A program made the position numbers and the translations under genes. The notes beneath the pieces are model-generated. The model was not told where the DNA came from. It searched no databases and saw only the letters and a list, made by a program, of their open reading frames with translations. Below, piece by piece: positions 1-9,070 of a stretch of 64,000 nt of DNA. Origin of the DNA: Legionella lytica (GTDB taxonomy: Bacteria; Pseudomonadota; Gammaproteobacteria; Legionellales; Legionellaceae); assembly GCF_023921225.1 (NCBI RefSeq), contig NZ_CP071529.1, positions 1 through 64,000 of the forward strand, read 5' to 3'. Numbering within the stretch: position 1 is the first letter of the stretch; the number at the start of each line of letters is the position of its first letter.

Positions 1-1242
1 ATGAAATTAAGTAATTTTAATGAAAGGAAAATCATGCTTGCCCCTCAAATCATAACTTATGGTACAGATAATCCAGAGCAGTTAATGGATAAATTTTATC
101 AAGCAGGCAACGAAATGCTACTAACATTGCGAAATTTTGTTGTTAGCCCGGAGAAAAGAAAAAAACCAAGAACTTGGGGTGCTATTGAAGCGGCAAAAAT
201 GGTTAAGGTATCAGATCCTACTTTCAGAAAATTATTAGAATCAAGCGAAGAAATACCAGGCGTCGTTATAGAAGATTCAGAAAATGGACGAAAAACTAAA
301 AAATATACTTTGGCTGCTATCAATGCTCTTAGAGACAAAGCCGGAACTAGATATATAAGACCCAAAGGCACGAAGTGTTTAACTATAGCTGTTTCTAACT
401 TAAAAGGCGGTGTTGGCAAAACTGAAACTACTGTTGATTTAGGGAAAAAAATAGCAATAGAAGGCTTAAAAGTATTACTCTTGGATTTCGATGCACAAGG
501 AACAGCAACTTTAATTAGCTCAGGATTAATTCCCGATTTAGAATTACGTTATGAAGATACAATAACCAATGTGTTAATTTCAAATCCTAATAACGTTAAA
601 AACGTAATACTAAAAACACATTTTGATGGACTTGATATTATTCCCGCCAATTTAGCCATACAGGACTGTGATCTTATATTACCTAATGAAAAAGAAAATA
701 ATCATGAACGCTTAGGTTCTCCGTTCATACGGTTATCAGAAGCATTAAAAATTATTAAAAATGATTATGATGTGATTTTAGTTGATTGTGGTCCCAACCT
801 TGGTTTACTCACACTTAATGCAATTATTGCATGTGATGGAATCATTATCCCTATTCCTCCAAGTATGAATGATTATTCGAGCTTTATTATGTATACAGCT
901 ACATTACGTAATATGTTCAAAGAGTTACCTCAAAAAAAATTGGAATATCTTCGAATACTTATTTCTAAACACAGTGGAAGTAATGAAGCATTACAAATGG
1001 AGAATATGATGCGCGAGCAATTTGGCCGATATATTCTTACAAACCATATGTGCGAAACAGTTGAAGTAGCAAAAGCAGCTAATGAGATTGGTACTATCTA
1101 TGATGTTGCAAAACCACGTGGTAGCCGAGAAGCTTACCGCCGTGCTTTGCAACACTTGGATGATGTAAATCTTGAAATCATTAATAATTTTAAAGACATT
1201 TGGGATAAACAATCTCATGCATCCTTTGTAAGTGGAGAATAA
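1..1242 (+). CDS. parA: ParA-type partition ATPase (type Ia, with N-terminal HTH region)
   Basis: Walker-type ATPase that would move plasmid copies apart together with ParB. The deviant Walker A motif KGGVGKT is at residues 135-141, followed by a DFDAQGT motif near residue 160 and VDCGPNLG near 262. About 110 residues precede the ATPase domain and include a helix-turn-helix-like stretch (GAIEAAKMVKVSDPTFRKLL), as in P1-type ParA proteins that repress their own operon. The start is at base 1, so its promoter is outside the start of the window, or at the far end if the molecule is circular and closes there. The stop overlaps the ribosome-binding site of parB, so the two are one operon. Confidence 0.95.
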   Translation: MKLSNFNERKIMLAPQIITYGTDNPEQLMDKFYQAGNEMLLTLRNFVVSPEKRKKPRTWGAIEAAKMVKVSDPTFRKLLESSEEIPGVVIEDSENGRKTKKYTLAAINALRDKAGTRYIRPKGTKCLTIAVSNLKGGVGKTETTVDLGKKIAIEGLKVLLLDFDAQGTATLISSGLIPDLELRYEDTITNVLISNPNNVKNVILKTHFDGLDIIPANLAIQDCDLILPNEKENNHERLGSPFIRLSEALKIIKNDYDVILVDCGPNLGLLTLNAIIACDGIIIPIPPSMNDYSSFIMYTATLRNMFKELPQKKLEYLRILISKHSGSNEALQMENMMREQFGRYILTNHMCETVEVAKAANEIGTIYDVAKPRGSREAYRRALQHLDDVNLEIINNFKDIWDKQSHASFVSGE

Positions 1243-1243
1243 A

Positions 1244-2236
1244 ATGGATAACAGTAAACGTAATGTTCATAATTCTGGTCCTTTAGGTATGCTAATGAAG
1301 AGCGGTCAAGTAAAAAAAATAGAGGCTGACGAAGAAGGTCTTGCTTTAAAACAAGCAACTCCGAAAACCCCTTCTTATTTCAAAACGCAATCCGGTATTG
1401 AATTTGCTGAACAAGAGTTAATTTATGTTAATCCAGATGAATGTGAGCCTTGGAAATATGCCAATCGTCATGAAAGTGAGCTTGGTGATATTGATGGATT
1501 AATTGAATCAATTAAATCAAATAAACAATTACAACCCGCTTTAGTGAGAAATCATCCTGAACCTCATGGAAAAATAAAATATGAAGTGATCTTCGGTCGT
1601 AGACGTCATATTGCTTGTACCCGCCTGGGGATTCCTTTTCTTGTAATTAAAAAAAACATACCTAATGTTCAAGATGCGATTGCATCTCAAGATGCTGAGA
1701 ATAAATTACGAAATAATGTTAGTAACTATTCTAATGCGATACTTTATAAGCGATTATTATTAGATAATGTATTTAAAACGGAAAAGGATTTGGCAGAAAG
1801 ATTAAGAATATCTTATTCATCGTTTAACGATCTAATGGCTTATTCAAAAATTCCCGAAGATATAGTAAATACTATCCCTGATATACATGGTCTCTCAAAA
1901 CAACTAGCTGTTAAGATTGTTCAATTACTTAATAAATCTAAAGACAATTATAACAAGATGCTTTCTATAGCTAACCAGCTAGGTAAGACAATCACCTCTC
2001 AAGCTAAGTTAGAAAAAATATTTGAGCAAAATATACTGACCCAAACATCAAGCAGCTCTAAATCATATACTTCGTTAAGAGGAAAAAAGTTATTTATATT
2101 TAAGGCTGATCGACGTGGACTTCCTTCTATTGTCCTTAATAAAGAAATTGCTAGTATTGTTAACGTGGAAGATATGTGTGAACACGTTTCACATTATTTA
2201 GAAAAAATTCTTGAGCAATCCGGATATCCGGATTGA
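1244..2236 (+). CDS. parB: ParB-type centromere-binding partition protein
   Basis: 330 residues. The ParB N-terminal domain shows SELGDIDGLIESIKSNKQLQ and the ParB box FGRRRHIACTRLGIPF around residues 108-123. A central HTH region (DLAERLRISYSSFNDLMAYS) should contact DNA, followed by a C-terminal domain typical of plasmid ParB proteins. ATG at 1244 is chosen because GGAG lies 6 bases before it; an in-frame GTG at 1232 would have no such site. The last codons of the gene lie inside a 20-bp palindrome that may be the binding site. It is translationally coupled to parA. Confidence 0.92.
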   Translation: MDNSKRNVHNSGPLGMLMKSGQVKKIEADEEGLALKQATPKTPSYFKTQSGIEFAEQELIYVNPDECEPWKYANRHESELGDIDGLIESIKSNKQLQPALVRNHPEPHGKIKYEVIFGRRRHIACTRLGIPFLVIKKNIPNVQDAIASQDAENKLRNNVSNYSNAILYKRLLLDNVFKTEKDLAERLRISYSSFNDLMAYSKIPEDIVNTIPDIHGLSKQLAVKIVQLLNKSKDNYNKMLSIANQLGKTITSQAKLEKIFEQNILTQTSSSSKSYTSLRGKKLFIFKADRRGLPSIVLNKEIASIVNVEDMCEHVSHYLEKILEQSGYPD

Positions 2237-2260
2237 AGGATAATCCGGATATCCGGATTG
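2216..2260. repeat. Two tandem near-identical palindromes at the parB/rep junction (possible parS or rep operator)
   Basis: The first copy is the perfect 20-bp palindrome CAATCCGGATATCCGGATTG (2216-2235). The second copy (core 2242-2259) repeats the central 18 bp exactly, 24 bp downstream, on the same face after roughly two helical turns. They overlap the parB stop and end 19 bp before the rep start. The position fits a centromere-like parS or a repressor operator for rep. The sequence shows the symmetry; the binding protein is inferred. Confidence 0.7.
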
Positions 2261-2278
2261 TTAAGTATGGAGAGATAC

Positions 2279-3559
2279 ATGAGAAGCGTGAACACTAATA
2301 AGAAGAGTCTAGAACTCAAAAAACATATTAACGCGATACATTGTTCTAATAGTCTATCGTTGGTTCAACGAAAGTTGTTTAACGCACTATTATACAATGC
2401 ATATCCAGATCTACCTCACAAGCAACAGTTCGAAATAAGGGGAAAAGATCTATATCAACTAATTGGGTACAATAGCAACGATACAGCAAAACTCAAAGAG
2501 GCATTAATTGGATTAATAACAATTGCTATAGAATGGAATGTTATAGATTGCTCAACAGGGCAAGAAAAAAAATGGAAGGCCAGCTCAATATTAGCATCTG
2601 CAGAGCTGTCTAATGGAGTTTGTATTTATGAATACAGCCAAGTAATGAAAGATCTTATGTATCAACCTGAGATTTATGGTCAGATTAATGTTGAATTAAT
2701 GTCAAAATTTAAATCTGGTTATGGATTAGCGCTTTACGAAAACTGTATTCGATACAAAGGGCTTAAACAAACACCATGGTTTCCCATTGATATTTTTAGG
2801 AAGTTGATGGGGGTTTTTGATGGGAAATATGTTGTATTTAAGGACTTTAAAAAAAGAGTTGTTGATGTAGGAGTTAATGAAGTTAATTCTGTATCGCCCA
2901 TTCGTATTTATCCTGATATAGAACGAATTAACCAGAGGGTAACAAGAATTCGATTTAAACTGGAAACAAATATTAATGAATCGCCTATAGCACTAAGCGA
3001 ATTAGCAGTTGATGATAAGTTAAAACCAGTTCTTATAAATACATTTGGGTTTTCATCTCAAATGGTTGATGAGACATATGAAAATTATGATACTGAATAT
3101 ATCAGAGAAAAAGTAGAAATGATTACTCAATCAGAAAGTTTTTCTTCAGGAAAAATTAGAGGGCTAGCTGGGTACTTAATGGAAGCATTGAAAAAAGATT
3201 ACAAGCCAAGTAAATCAAGTAAAGTGATAATAAATGAACGCCGTAAAATCTCAGAGGCTAAAGAAAAAGAAATAAATGATAAGATTGAAAAACAAGAAGA
3301 TCGTTATAAGCAATACGTTAATAAAAAGATAAATAATTATCTTATGAATTTGACGCAAGAGCAAAGTAACGATTTGATTCGCGAATTTGAGCTTTTTATA
3401 AAGGAAAATCAAAATACTATTTTTAAATGTATGTATAAAAAATATGGTTTAGAGCATCCTGCAACCAAGTCAGATTTCCATAGGTTTATAAAAGAAAATA
3501 AACAAAATGAAATAGGAACTATTATTTCTATGGAGGACTATATCGAATTAATTGATTAA
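2279..3559 (+). CDS. Plasmid replication initiator, Rep_3/RepB winged-helix family
   Basis: 426 residues. The N-terminal half matches the paired winged-helix initiators (Rep_3): LSLVQRKLFNALLYNAYPDL, then FEIRGKDLYQLIGYNSNDTAKLKEAL, KSGYGLALYENCIRYK and PWFPIDIFRKLMGV. It should bind origin repeats and start plasmid replication. The C-terminal part (from about residue 290) is Lys/Glu-rich and probably helical, extending the protein beyond the usual 250-330 residues. ATG 2279 is preferred over TTG 2258 or ATG 2267 because GGAGAG sits just before it. No clear iterons are visible downstream, where an IS remnant begins about 90 bp later. Confidence 0.88.
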   Translation: MRSVNTNKKSLELKKHINAIHCSNSLSLVQRKLFNALLYNAYPDLPHKQQFEIRGKDLYQLIGYNSNDTAKLKEALIGLITIAIEWNVIDCSTGQEKKWKASSILASAELSNGVCIYEYSQVMKDLMYQPEIYGQINVELMSKFKSGYGLALYENCIRYKGLKQTPWFPIDIFRKLMGVFDGKYVVFKDFKKRVVDVGVNEVNSVSPIRIYPDIERINQRVTRIRFKLETNINESPIALSELAVDDKLKPVLINTFGFSSQMVDETYENYDTEYIREKVEMITQSESFSSGKIRGLAGYLMEALKKDYKPSKSSKVIINERRKISEAKEKEINDKIEKQEDRYKQYVNKKINNYLMNLTQEQSNDLIREFELFIKENQNTIFKCMYKKYGLEHPATKSDFHRFIKENKQNEIGTIISMEDYIELID

Positions 3560-3689
3560 CTATATATGTATTATTAATTTTAAAGGTGGGACATTTGCAG
3601 GAAGTGAGCGATTTAATTGACAGATCCAAGCGTATCGTGGAGTTGCACCTTAAAACCGGCCCACTTAGCCCGCTAAAGCTCTTTTGATA

Positions 3690-4480
3690 AATTATCTTGG
3701 TGTCATCATATTTAACCTTTATGAGCGCATCTAATGGATCGCTAAATGCGACATAATCTCTCTTAAACGTTTTACGAATGCTTCAGCCATTCCATTACGT
3801 TCAGGGCTATAAGCAGGCGTGGCTCTCACATCAAAGCCAAGTTTCCGAGCAAATGCTGCTGTTTCGCGCTGTAGAACAAGATCCATTGTCACTAAGCCAA
3901 TGTATTGGCTTTGCTAATACGTCTATTTGACAAAACGATATTCTATACTTCAAGTAGCAAGTGTAATCGTTCTACCATCTATGCCGATAGTTGATGAAAT
4001 GTAACTAATAACCTCCCGGTCACAGGTATCCATAGCAAAGGCAACATGAACTCTTTCTCCATTAGCACACTGAATGATAAAGTAGTCAGAGCCCCAGCGC
4101 GTATTACTTTTAAAGTAAACACCTTACCCTCGTGAGATCGTGTTGGCTTTTTCTTAGGAGCCAAAAGCAATAAATTATTGAGCTTTATAATGCGATATAC
4201 CCGTTTGTGATTCACTTTTAATGCAGTCAATGGTTAAGTAAAACAGTGACTCTTCGATAGCCATAGCTGCTGCGTTTGTCCGTGATTTCGCGATTATAAG
4301 GGAGCAGTTCATTGTCCTCGATTTTAACGTAATAAGTCCTTCGTGGTTCAATTTTTTTAAGCCTTTCTGTTAGATTTGAACGAGATACTTCTAGAGCACG
4401 GGATATAGCTCTTATTCGAAATCGCTTATTCCAAGCAAGGTTGCTTGCAGCGAGAACAGGTTTTTTCCCGGCCTAGCTTT
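3690..4480 (-). pseudogene. IS2-type transposase OrfB (DDE integrase) remnant
   Basis: Fragments in several frames align with IS2 OrfB: SSYGYRRVTVLLNH, NHKRVYRIIKLNNLLLLAPK and, after frameshifts, a DTCDREVI-like catalytic stretch and an NGMAEAFVK motif near 3780. Stops (for example just after VTVLLNH) and at least three frame changes interrupt it. The longest uninterrupted piece is 3979-4230. It cannot give an active transposase. Confidence 0.75.
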
Positions 4481-4484
4481 ACCG

Positions 4485-4803
4485 CTTCACTTAATTTTTC
4501 GTTCTCTATCGATTTTTGCCTAACATTTGTTTTAATTGCTTAATTCGCCTTTTGAGTTCATTCACCCCGCTTTGGGGTACAACAGATTTATCAGCCTTTA
4601 CTCCAGTCAATGCACTGGTCTCCATTAATTTACGCCAGTAAAATAATTGGCTAGGTAGTATTCCATGTTTTCGGGCAACGTAAGATACCGTCGCCCTTGA
4701 ATGGTAGGTCTCATGGACTATTTTGTTTTTCTAGGGAGTCCAACGACGTCGATTACTACTTGAATGGATTATTTCATTACATTCTAATGATGTCGTTATA
4801 GTC
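4485..4803 (-). pseudogene. IS2-type transposase OrfA remnant
   Basis: The minus strand reads MTITTSLECNEIIHSSSN, then after an in-frame stop it continues with VHETYHSRATVSYVARKHG and ILPSQLFYWRKLMETSALTG. This is the IS2 OrfA pattern of an HTH followed by a leucine-rich tail (VNELKRRIKQLKQMLGKNR). At least one stop and a frameshift at the OrfA end make it non-functional. Confidence 0.7.
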
Positions 4804-4855
4804 ATATTCCTAGTCCTATTCCTAGTCGTTAATTTAAAACTAGGTGGACCGGTTT

Positions 4856-5221
4856 AAATGGGGGCACTATATGACGCTACCATATTTTGACATCATCGTT
4901 GCTAAATATGAAGGCCTAGCCTTTAGAGTCTTACTAAAACCAGTGGATTTCCCGTATTAATTTATACCAAAAAAAGATATAGAGAAGGTAATGTTCACAA
5001 TTCCAAGTTGCTGAAAATAGCATTTTTTTGTGGAATTTACTTGTTGTGATAATATATAAAGCAGTTATTATTCAAATAAAAAGTCCACTATGGATATATA
5101 AATTACAATAATTATTAATAGATTTAAAAATACTGAGAAGTTACAAATTGATTCGTTCTCAAAAAATCCTGAGACAAAAGGATTCGCAGTCATTTAAGCG
5201 GTTAAACATTATGGAAAAAAA
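4856..5221. other. A+T-rich intergenic stretch with no gene seen
   Basis: Between the IS remnant and the response regulator there is no plausible coding frame. It is very A+T-rich and must hold the promoter of the downstream regulator, but no convincing -35/-10 pair stands out. A four-codon ATG frame at 5211 ends in a TGA that overlaps the regulator start at 5222. Confidence 0.5.
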
Positions 5222-6193
5222 ATGAATTTATTTAATGCTACTATAACAAGTTTCTATCATCCCACCAAAATTATATTTCTTGATGATAATCAAGCTTTTC
5301 TTGATGCTATGGCTTTAGGATTCCATGAACAAGATAATATATTTATGTTTACAACCCCAGAGGGAGCGATGGAGTTTATAAAAAATAGTAATACAAAAGA
5401 ACCCCAACTTACAACTATGGAAGAAGAAAATAGCAATTTGGACCTTAGTACTAACTCGGTAACAACAACCAGCAACATGATTAATATGCTATACGATCCA
5501 ACCAGATTTGATCATGTGGCTGTTTTAATTGTTGATTACTCAATGCCCTCCCTGAATGGAGTTGAATTTTGTAAACAATTTGGGGATAAATCAATATTCA
5601 AAATTTTAGTTACAGCCGAAGCTGATAAAGATATTGCTATTAATGCATTTAATGAGGGGATTATAGATAAATTTATTTTGAAGACTCATCCTAATTTATT
5701 AGAACAATTGAAAACATATATTAATGAGCTAAGGAATAAATTTTTTATTAATTTTTCAAAAAATACATTCGATAATTACAGTGAATCTTTAAAAGTCTTG
5801 CTAAAAAGTAAAACATATAAGGATTTATTTGAAAGAGTTGCAAAACAAAACCATGCTGTTGAATATTATTTAGTGGATCGAGTAGGTAGTGTTTTGTTCT
5901 TAACAAAAGAAGGAAATCCCATTTGGCTACTTATGTCTGATCAGAAAAAAATTAAAAGCCAAGTGGATTTACTAAGGGATTATGGCTTTCCTGATGAACT
6001 TATTATAGGAATAGAAAATAAGGAAACACTATTATTTTTATTTTCAGAAAATGAATATAAAGAAGAGATTACAAATTGGAAAAAATATATTTTTAAATCA
6101 AAAAAACTAAATGATGACTATAGTTTTAGTATAGTAAAGGGAAATTTAACCAAATCAATTGATTGGGATAAAGTAGCCTCATATATAAAGTAA
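5222..6193 (+). CDS. Response regulator with receiver domain and unrecognised C-terminal output domain
   Basis: 323 residues. The receiver domain shows the acidic pair in IIFLDDNQAF (near residue 21), the phospho-acceptor Asp in LIVDYSMPSLNG (near 104), T/A in LVTAEAD and the Lys in FILKTHP. An insertion of about 40 residues (TTMEEENSNLDLSTNSVTTT region) separates beta-2 from beta-3. The C-terminal 150 residues (YYLVDRVGSVLFLTKEGNPI...) show no HTH, so the output is not an obvious DNA-binding domain. The gene converges on a hybrid kinase operon and stops 3 bp from its last gene, so they are probably partners. The architecture recalls LqsR-type regulators of Legionella, but that is only a suggestion. 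Confidence 0.75.
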   Translation: MNLFNATITSFYHPTKIIFLDDNQAFLDAMALGFHEQDNIFMFTTPEGAMEFIKNSNTKEPQLTTMEEENSNLDLSTNSVTTTSNMINMLYDPTRFDHVAVLIVDYSMPSLNGVEFCKQFGDKSIFKILVTAEADKDIAINAFNEGIIDKFILKTHPNLLEQLKTYINELRNKFFINFSKNTFDNYSESLKVLLKSKTYKDLFERVAKQNHAVEYYLVDRVGSVLFLTKEGNPIWLLMSDQKKIKSQVDLLRDYGFPDELIIGIENKETLLFLFSENEYKEEITNWKKYIFKSKKLNDDYSFSIVKGNLTKSIDWDKVASYIK

Positions 6194-6196
6194 ATA

Positions 6197-6415
6197 CTAT
6201 AGTTTACTTAGTCTTTCCTGGAATATAACTTCTATTTTCGATATTTCTTTTTGAAGTGAGGTCATTGCTTTTTTAAATAAGTCAATTTGACTTTCAGTTA
6301 TACTACTGTCAAAGCTTTTATCAACAAAATTAAAAGCTGACTTGCTAATACTACGTATAATAACAAATGAATTAGTAACTTCATGAATCAAATTTTTTTT
6401 ATCTTCAAGGTTCAT
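6197..6415 (-). CDS. 72-residue stand-alone DHp-like (histidine phosphotransfer-like) protein
   Basis: The sequence begins MNLEDKKNLIHEVTNSFVII. The HEVTN stretch (His at residue 11) resembles the H-box of kinases of the HExxN type, followed by a second predicted helix (TESQIDLFKKAMTSLQKEIS) that would complete a helical hairpin. There is no ATPase domain. It is the last gene after the hybrid kinase, with a 13-bp gap, and so is probably co-transcribed. It could shuttle phosphate between the kinase receivers and the facing response regulator, or could be a dimerisation-domain decoy. The function is inferred from motif and context only. Confidence 0.6.
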   Translation of the reverse strand: MNLEDKKNLIHEVTNSFVIIRSISKSAFNFVDKSFDSSITESQIDLFKKAMTSLQKEISKIEVIFQERLSKL

Positions 6416-6428
6416 AATGATCTCTTAT

Positions 6429-8954
6429 TTAAAAAGGTGGCGATTTGCCAACAATAGCTTTTATCCATGGTATCTCACCAAACTCTCTGGGGGAATAACC
6501 TGTAGCAAGATAAATTTCTGTAAACCCAAGTTCAAAAAGTTTTTTTGACTCGATTTCACCTTTAATATTATTACCAAGATCGGAGTCAATATAAATAATG
6601 GTATCTTTGCCATAATCATTAATTACACTAAGGAATTCGTCTAGCGAGGAATATAGTGCGATATTTTTAGCTGAGTTATTGGCCGCAAAAGCCCAAGTTG
6701 TACGCATCATTTCGTCGTTATCAATAAAAACCATACTGCTTTGATTCTCAATGCTTGGCAGCAGATTTATTTCAATATAAGGAACATAAGATTTGGGTAT
6801 TATTTTAACACCAATATTTTCACAGCGAGTTCGTATAGTAATATCTTCAAAACTGCTCGTAACTAAAATAGCATTGTCATTTAATTTAAGTTCTTCTATA
6901 ACGTCTAGACCATTTTTAGCATCACCAAGTAGCTCATAATCAACTAAATATAATACCTGTTTACAAAGCTCAAATTCATATTGTAATAATTCGGAAACAT
7001 TATAAAAATGGATTATTTTAACGAAAGAAATATGAGAAAATCTTTGATCCCATGCTTCATGGATAGATAGATCGTCATCTAATACTACAATTTTAAAGCC
7101 CTTTTGAATATTCAATGAATCACAGAACCAGCTAGGAGGAAGACATCTATTTAAGCTGATTATAATTTTTGTACCAATATTTTTTTCCGAATGAATATGC
7201 ATTTTACCATCAATTAACTCTAAATATTGTTTAGCATACGATAAACCAAAACCAGCACCGTTTTTTTTATTGAAGCTAAATCCTTGTTCGGTAATTTTAG
7301 GTAAAATATCAGGTGGAATACCACAGCCATTGTCTTCAATAATAATTTCAACAGCAGTATCATTGCATGTTAAGGAGATGACAACCGAACCCTGAGAATT
7401 AACTGCCTCAATACTATTATTGATAAGATTAGACAAGACTCGTTTAAAAGAGCCGAGGTTAATATTGGAAAAACAATTATATGAACAGTCCGATCCTTTT
7501 AAAACAATGCTAACATTGGACTTATAATATTCATATCGTTTTTCTGAAACGATATTATCTAAAACTACAAACAATAATTCTGGAAAGCTGTTGTTATCTG
7601 TATTGCAATCATGAAGGTCAGAAAAATTATCTTTTGTCTGTAAGAGTAGGTTATTAGCAATATCATTGATTCTTTTAGCAGCATTTCGAATCATAATTCG
7701 TTTATTTTCTGGAATTGATGCTACATCAGAAACTACGGTATTTATTGCCGCTAATGGTGACCTAATATCATGGGCTACCTGTGTTGTTAAGTTAATCATG
7801 GCTTGTTGAACGCGTTCCTTTTGTTCTTTGATTTCAAATGCATCGACAATGAATCTTTGCAAGAAAATAAATTCTTGGGTAGTAAAATTATCGTCAATAT
7901 CGTTTTTTCGATTTTGCGCTAGCAAGGCTTCGACATTATCAGTGAGTTTTTTAAAAGGCGCTTCAAAACGTTTACCCATAATAATAGAGGAAATCACCAC
8001 TATCACGGAATACATCATGACAAAAAGAGGTAAGCCTAGAAGAAGTTGTTTATTAATGGCAGAAAAGAAATAAGCGATCGTAAAGAACAACAAGAAGCTT
8101 AAAATGGAAGTTCCAAAAGACCAAAAAGCCAATTCATTTTTAATAGTATTGGTTCGACTAAACCAGTTTGTAATAACATAATTTTTGTTAGAGAGAATAG
8201 TAACCGTACCGAATAAAATAAAAATCAAGCCTAATAGCCATAATAACTCACCATAAATCAACAAACTGCTGGTTTGTGACAGAAAGGAATAATTAACAAA
8301 ACAATCTCCTGATATCAGGGTAATAAACCCATATAAGGAAATTGATATACCTATGTTTTCTGAATAGATTAAACATAAGATGGCGAAATCAAAAATAATG
8401 AACTCATTCATAAAACTTAATACATGTGAAACTCCTTCCCAAGATAGGTAATGAAATGCATAATTTACGGATGAAAAAAACAAAAAAATAATCAAAAAAT
8501 TAATGAGAATGAAAAATGGCAATGATTTGAAAAAGTGCGATAGATTAAAAATATCCTGAATTAATATTTTCGACAAAAAAATAATGAGAGAAGAAATCCA
8601 AAAAAGATAAGGGATGTACCCCACGGCAAATGGTAAAAAGGAAGCAGATAAAATGTGATTGTTGGAAAAATAAACAGTTAAGTAAAAAGTCAAATCATTC
8701 CAAAATAAGCTCACATTGGCCAGTACGAACCATTTTAAGATCCCTCGATCCTCAACATTTGTTTTGAAATATAGAGAGAAAATTGCTATTAATGTAAAAA
8801 AGTGTATTACAAACTCTACTTGAGCTGAAAAATTACTGATTTTCTCGGAGGATACTCGTTGTGATATTTGTAAAAAGAATAATCCCAACCAGAAAATGAA
8901 GGAAAATATAAAACCATAAGTTATATAATTAATCCGTTTAAAATACAAAGGCAT
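6429..8954 (-). CDS. Membrane hybrid sensor histidine kinase with two receiver domains
   Basis: 841 residues. Residues 1 to about 330 contain roughly eight hydrophobic segments forming a membrane sensor. The HisKA H-box VAHDIRSPLAAINTVV has His near residue 395. The ATPase domain shows the N-box NLINNSIEAVN, the G1 box DNGCGIPPDI and the G2 box GAGFGLSYAKQYLE. Receiver 1 begins KIVVLDDDLSIHEAW and has its acceptor in LYLVDYELLGD. Receiver 2 begins SMVFIDNDEMM with the acceptor in IIYIDSDLG, and ends GKSPPF at the extreme C-terminus. Two tandem receivers suggest a multi-step relay. It lies in an operon with the 72-residue helical protein and faces the lone regulator. The integral membrane sensor is of the general type seen in LqsS/CqsS kinases, but specific identity is not established. 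Confidence 0.88.
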   Translation of the reverse strand: MPLYFKRINYITYGFIFSFIFWLGLFFLQISQRVSSEKISNFSAQVEFVIHFFTLIAIFSLYFKTNVEDRGILKWFVLANVSLFWNDLTFYLTVYFSNNHILSASFLPFAVGYIPYLFWISSLIIFLSKILIQDIFNLSHFFKSLPFFILINFLIIFLFFSSVNYAFHYLSWEGVSHVLSFMNEFIIFDFAILCLIYSENIGISISLYGFITLISGDCFVNYSFLSQTSSLLIYGELLWLLGLIFILFGTVTILSNKNYVITNWFSRTNTIKNELAFWSFGTSILSFLLFFTIAYFFSAINKQLLLGLPLFVMMYSVIVVISSIIMGKRFEAPFKKLTDNVEALLAQNRKNDIDDNFTTQEFIFLQRFIVDAFEIKEQKERVQQAMINLTTQVAHDIRSPLAAINTVVSDVASIPENKRIMIRNAAKRINDIANNLLLQTKDNFSDLHDCNTDNNSFPELLFVVLDNIVSEKRYEYYKSNVSIVLKGSDCSYNCFSNINLGSFKRVLSNLINNSIEAVNSQGSVVISLTCNDTAVEIIIEDNGCGIPPDILPKITEQGFSFNKKNGAGFGLSYAKQYLELIDGKMHIHSEKNIGTKIIISLNRCLPPSWFCDSLNIQKGFKIVVLDDDLSIHEAWDQRFSHISFVKIIHFYNVSELLQYEFELCKQVLYLVDYELLGDAKNGLDVIEELKLNDNAILVTSSFEDITIRTRCENIGVKIIPKSYVPYIEINLLPSIENQSSMVFIDNDEMMRTTWAFAANNSAKNIALYSSLDEFLSVINDYGKDTIIYIDSDLGNNIKGEIESKKLFELGFTEIYLATGYSPREFGEIPWIKAIVGKSPPF

Positions 8955-9070
8955 TGAAAATTTGATTTAAAATTGATCGATGAGATGCTATGTTACCATG
9001 AATTTTGGTAAATTAAACTTGGATATTTTTAAGTTAAATAGAATCGTACCATTCAAAAAAAGGTTTTTTT

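Larger units (their letters stand above)
3653..4855 (-). mobile_element. Decayed IS3-family (IS2-like) insertion sequence
   Basis: The ends carry an imperfect inverted repeat: AAACCGGCCCACTTAG at 3653-3668, and the complement of AAACCGGTCCACCTAG at 4840-4855. Between them the minus strand encodes broken OrfA and OrfB of an IS2-type transposase. The length of about 1.2 kb is slightly short for IS2 relatives, and the OrfB C-terminus after the VKRLREIM region appears to be missing. The element sits directly behind rep and may have replaced origin-proximal sequence. The bases 3586-3652 outside the left repeat are unexplained. Confidence 0.75.

Noticed and set aside
3979..4230. 83-codon minus frame taken as a separate gene
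   Set aside because: It is one in-frame fragment of the decayed IS2-type transposase.
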